Assembly (NCBI GenBank): GCA_947626705.1
Contig: CANQTJ010000073.1
Span: 1 to 7,979 of the forward strand
Length of the DNA: 7,979 nucleotides
Reading direction: 5' to 3'
Origin: an uncultured Clostridia bacterium
GTDB lineage: Bacteria; Bacillota; Clostridia; TANB77; CAG-508
Made by a program: the position numbers and the translations under genes. Shown here piece after piece: positions 6,105 to 7,979 of this stretch (positions are counted from its first letter, which is position 1; the number at the start of each line of letters is the position of its first letter). The notes beneath the pieces were generated by a model that saw nothing but the letters and a program-made list of their open reading frames with translations, was not told the DNA's origin and did no database searches.

Positions 6105-7979
6105 TTGAAAAACAAAACAAATACAAATAAACAAAAGCAAAATAGTTCTAAAATATTAAGCATTAATAAACAATTTAAATCTCAAAATTTTATATATATA
6201 AAAAAACTTAAAAATATATTTTTAGTTGTTATTTTAATCTTTATATTATTGATTTGTCGAATTGGATTTATTCAATTCGTTCAAGGAAACTATTTAAAAG
6301 AACTTGCATATACTCAACAGTCTATAAATCAAATTATTAGTCCAAAAAGGGGCTCTATATATGACTCTACTGGTCAAACTTTAGCTACTAGTGCGTCAGT
6401 TGATACTATTACAATTAATCCACAAAAAATTAAAGTTAAAGATAGTGATGAAAAAACATTAGCTTTAAAAGAAAATGTTGCTAAAGCTTTTTCTGATATT
6501 TTTGAATTGGATTATGAAGAAACATTAAAAAAGGTTAAAAGTGATTCTCAAGTAGAAACTATTATTAAAAAAGTTGAACAAGATAAAGTAGAAGAATTAA
6601 AAAATTGGATGGAAGAAAATGATACTTATGTAGGTATAAATATAGATGAGGATACTAAGAGATATTACCCTTATCATAATGTTCTTTCTCAAGTTATAGG
6701 TTCTTGTGGAAGTGATAATCAAGGTTTATCTGGAATTGAAAATAAATGGGAATCTATTTTGTCTGGTACTCCTGGAAAAATTGTAAGTTCACAAAGTGCT
6801 AGTCAAAAAGAAATTCCTAATGCGGAAGAAACTTATATACCTCCTGAAAATGGTAGTGATTTGACTCTTACTATTGATTTAAATATTCAAAATATTGTTG
6901 AAAAATATTTAAAACAAGTTGTTGATAATAACAATATTGAGAATGGCGGTAATTGTATTGTTATGAACCCAAAAACTGGTGATATTTTAGCAATGGCTAC
7001 TTATCCTAATTATGATTTAAATGAACCTTTTACTCCTAATGCTAGTTTAGAAAAAACTTATTCTACATTAAGTGCAGAAGAAAAAACAAATGCTATTTTT
7101 AAGATGTGGTCTAATAAATCTGTTTCTGAACTATACGAGCCTGGCTCTGTTTTTAAAGTAATTACTGCTTCTGCTGCTTTAGAAGAAAATATTACTGAAA
7201 CTGATATTGCAAAAGACTTCTACTGCTCTGGTTCTGAAGATGTAAGTGGTATATCTGTTAAGTGTTGGGCTTCAAATCCTCATGGTTATGAAACATTAAG
7301 AAATGCTTTAGAAAATTCTTGTAATCCAGCATTTATACAGTTAGGTAATAGAATAGGTACTAGCACTTTATATAAATATTATAAAGCATTTGGATTATTT
7401 GATAAAACTGGAGTAGATTTACTTGGAGAAACTCAATCTTTATTTATTGCAGAAAATGAAGTAAAGCCTATTGAAAGAGCTACTATGTCTTTTGGTCAGA
7501 GGTTTAGTATTACTCCTTTACAAATGATAACAGCTGTTTCTGCTATTGCTAATAATGGTGTACTTATGAAACCTAGAATTGTAAAAGAAATTAGAAATAC
7601 TGATACTGGTGCTATAACTACGATTGATACAGAAGAAGTTAGACAGGTAATATCTTCTGAAACTGCAACAAAAGTGAAATCTATGATGGAATCAGTAGTT
7701 GAAGATGGAACTGGCTATAGAGGAGCTGTTACTGGTTATTCTGTAGGTGGTAAAACTGGAACTTCAGAACCTAGAGCTGGTAGAGAAGATATTGACGGCT
7801 ATGTTGCTTCTTATCTTGCAATATCACCTGTAGAAGATACTCAAATTGTGCTATTACTTACTTTGTATAAACCTCCAAAAAGCAATCATCAAGGTGGTAC
7901 TTTGGCAGGTCCTGTTGTTTCTCAAATGTTAACTGACATTTTACCTATTTTAGGTATTCCTTCAAATTCTGAATCAACA
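6105..7979 (+). CDS. Class B penicillin-binding protein, FtsI/SpoVD type (partial)
   Basis: A membrane-anchored transpeptidase that cross-links peptidoglycan stem peptides outside the cell, at the septum (FtsI/PBP2B) or in spore cortex (SpoVD). The 625 residues seen are cut by the window end. A Lys/Asn-rich cytoplasmic tail (1-36) precedes one membrane helix (about 38-59). The PBP dimerisation domain starts at PKRGSIYD (80-87), where the usual DR reads DS. The transpeptidase domain carries all three active-site motifs: SVFK (S348-K351), SCN (405-407) and KTGT (550-553). GLSGIE and the GGKTGTSEP context fit SpoVD/FtsI. No PASTA domain is visible before the edge. The start is TTG at 6105, preceded by GGTGA (6095-6099) at 5 bases; in-frame GTG codons at 6093 and 6096 would overlap that site, and a stop lies at 6063. 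It is divergent from comM with no rsmH or ftsL upstream. SpoVD versus FtsI is not decided. Confidence 0.93.
   Translation, partial: MKNKTNTNKQKQNSSKILSINKQFKSQNFIYIKKLKNIFLVVILIFILLICRIGFIQFVQGNYLKELAYTQQSINQIISPKRGSIYDSTGQTLATSASVDTITINPQKIKVKDSDEKTLALKENVAKAFSDIFELDYEETLKKVKSDSQVETIIKKVEQDKVEELKNWMEENDTYVGINIDEDTKRYYPYHNVLSQVIGSCGSDNQGLSGIENKWESILSGTPGKIVSSQSASQKEIPNAEETYIPPENGSDLTLTIDLNIQNIVEKYLKQVVDNNNIENGGNCIVMNPKTGDILAMATYPNYDLNEPFTPNASLEKTYSTLSAEEKTNAIFKMWSNKSVSELYEPGSVFKVITASAALEENITETDIAKDFYCSGSEDVSGISVKCWASNPHGYETLRNALENSCNPAFIQLGNRIGTSTLYKYYKAFGLFDKTGVDLLGETQSLFIAENEVKPIERATMSFGQRFSITPLQMITAVSAIANNGVLMKPRIVKEIRNTDTGAITTIDTEEVRQVISSETATKVKSMMESVVEDGTGYRGAVTGYSVGGKTGTSEPRAGREDIDGYVASYLAISPVEDTQIVLLLTLYKPPKSNHQGGTLAGPVVSQMLTDILPILGIPSNSEST

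Overview
The window is an AT-rich, single-copy chromosomal stretch that reads as a low-GC Firmicute, most likely a Clostridia-type anaerobe. This rests on A/T-ending codons (ATA, TTA, AAA), GGAG-type ribosome binding sites, a TTG start, sigma-A-like promoters and U-tailed hairpin terminators. I cannot name a species. I see no rRNA, tRNA, CRISPR array, insertion sequence or attachment site.

Layout from left to right. (1) 1-1700: a minus-strand gene for a cobalamin-binding-type radical SAM enzyme. It stands alone, with its own promoter, a roughly 165-base leader and its own terminator, and its base and codon use is clearly richer in G/C than everything else here. (2) 1748-2617: a minus-strand gene of the purine/uridine phosphorylase superfamily, again with its own promoter and terminator. 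An imperfect inverted repeat lies over the promoter. (3) 2545-3051: a 507-base gap with no convincing gene, holding a 15-codon mini-ORF with a good ribosome binding site and an extended -10 element upstream. (4) 3052-5866: a tightly packed minus-strand operon, comM (yifB) - dprA - yraN, with a 2-base gap and a 4-base overlap. (5) 5867-6104: a divergent intergenic region. (6) 6105 to the right end: a plus-strand class B penicillin-binding protein of FtsI/SpoVD type, cut by the window edge.

How the genes relate: ComM and DprA act on incoming single-stranded DNA during natural transformation (branch migration and RecA loading), and YraN is a predicted nuclease-fold protein that often travels with them. 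The PBP is a septal or spore-cortex peptidoglycan transpeptidase transcribed away from this operon. The two left-hand genes are independent single-gene units. The least ordinary part is the radical SAM cassette, with its foreign-looking composition and an unexplained Shine-Dalgarno sequence in its leader. The nucleoside phosphorylase homologue, which appears to lack the usual phosphate-binding arginines, comes next. I found no complete new multi-gene system.
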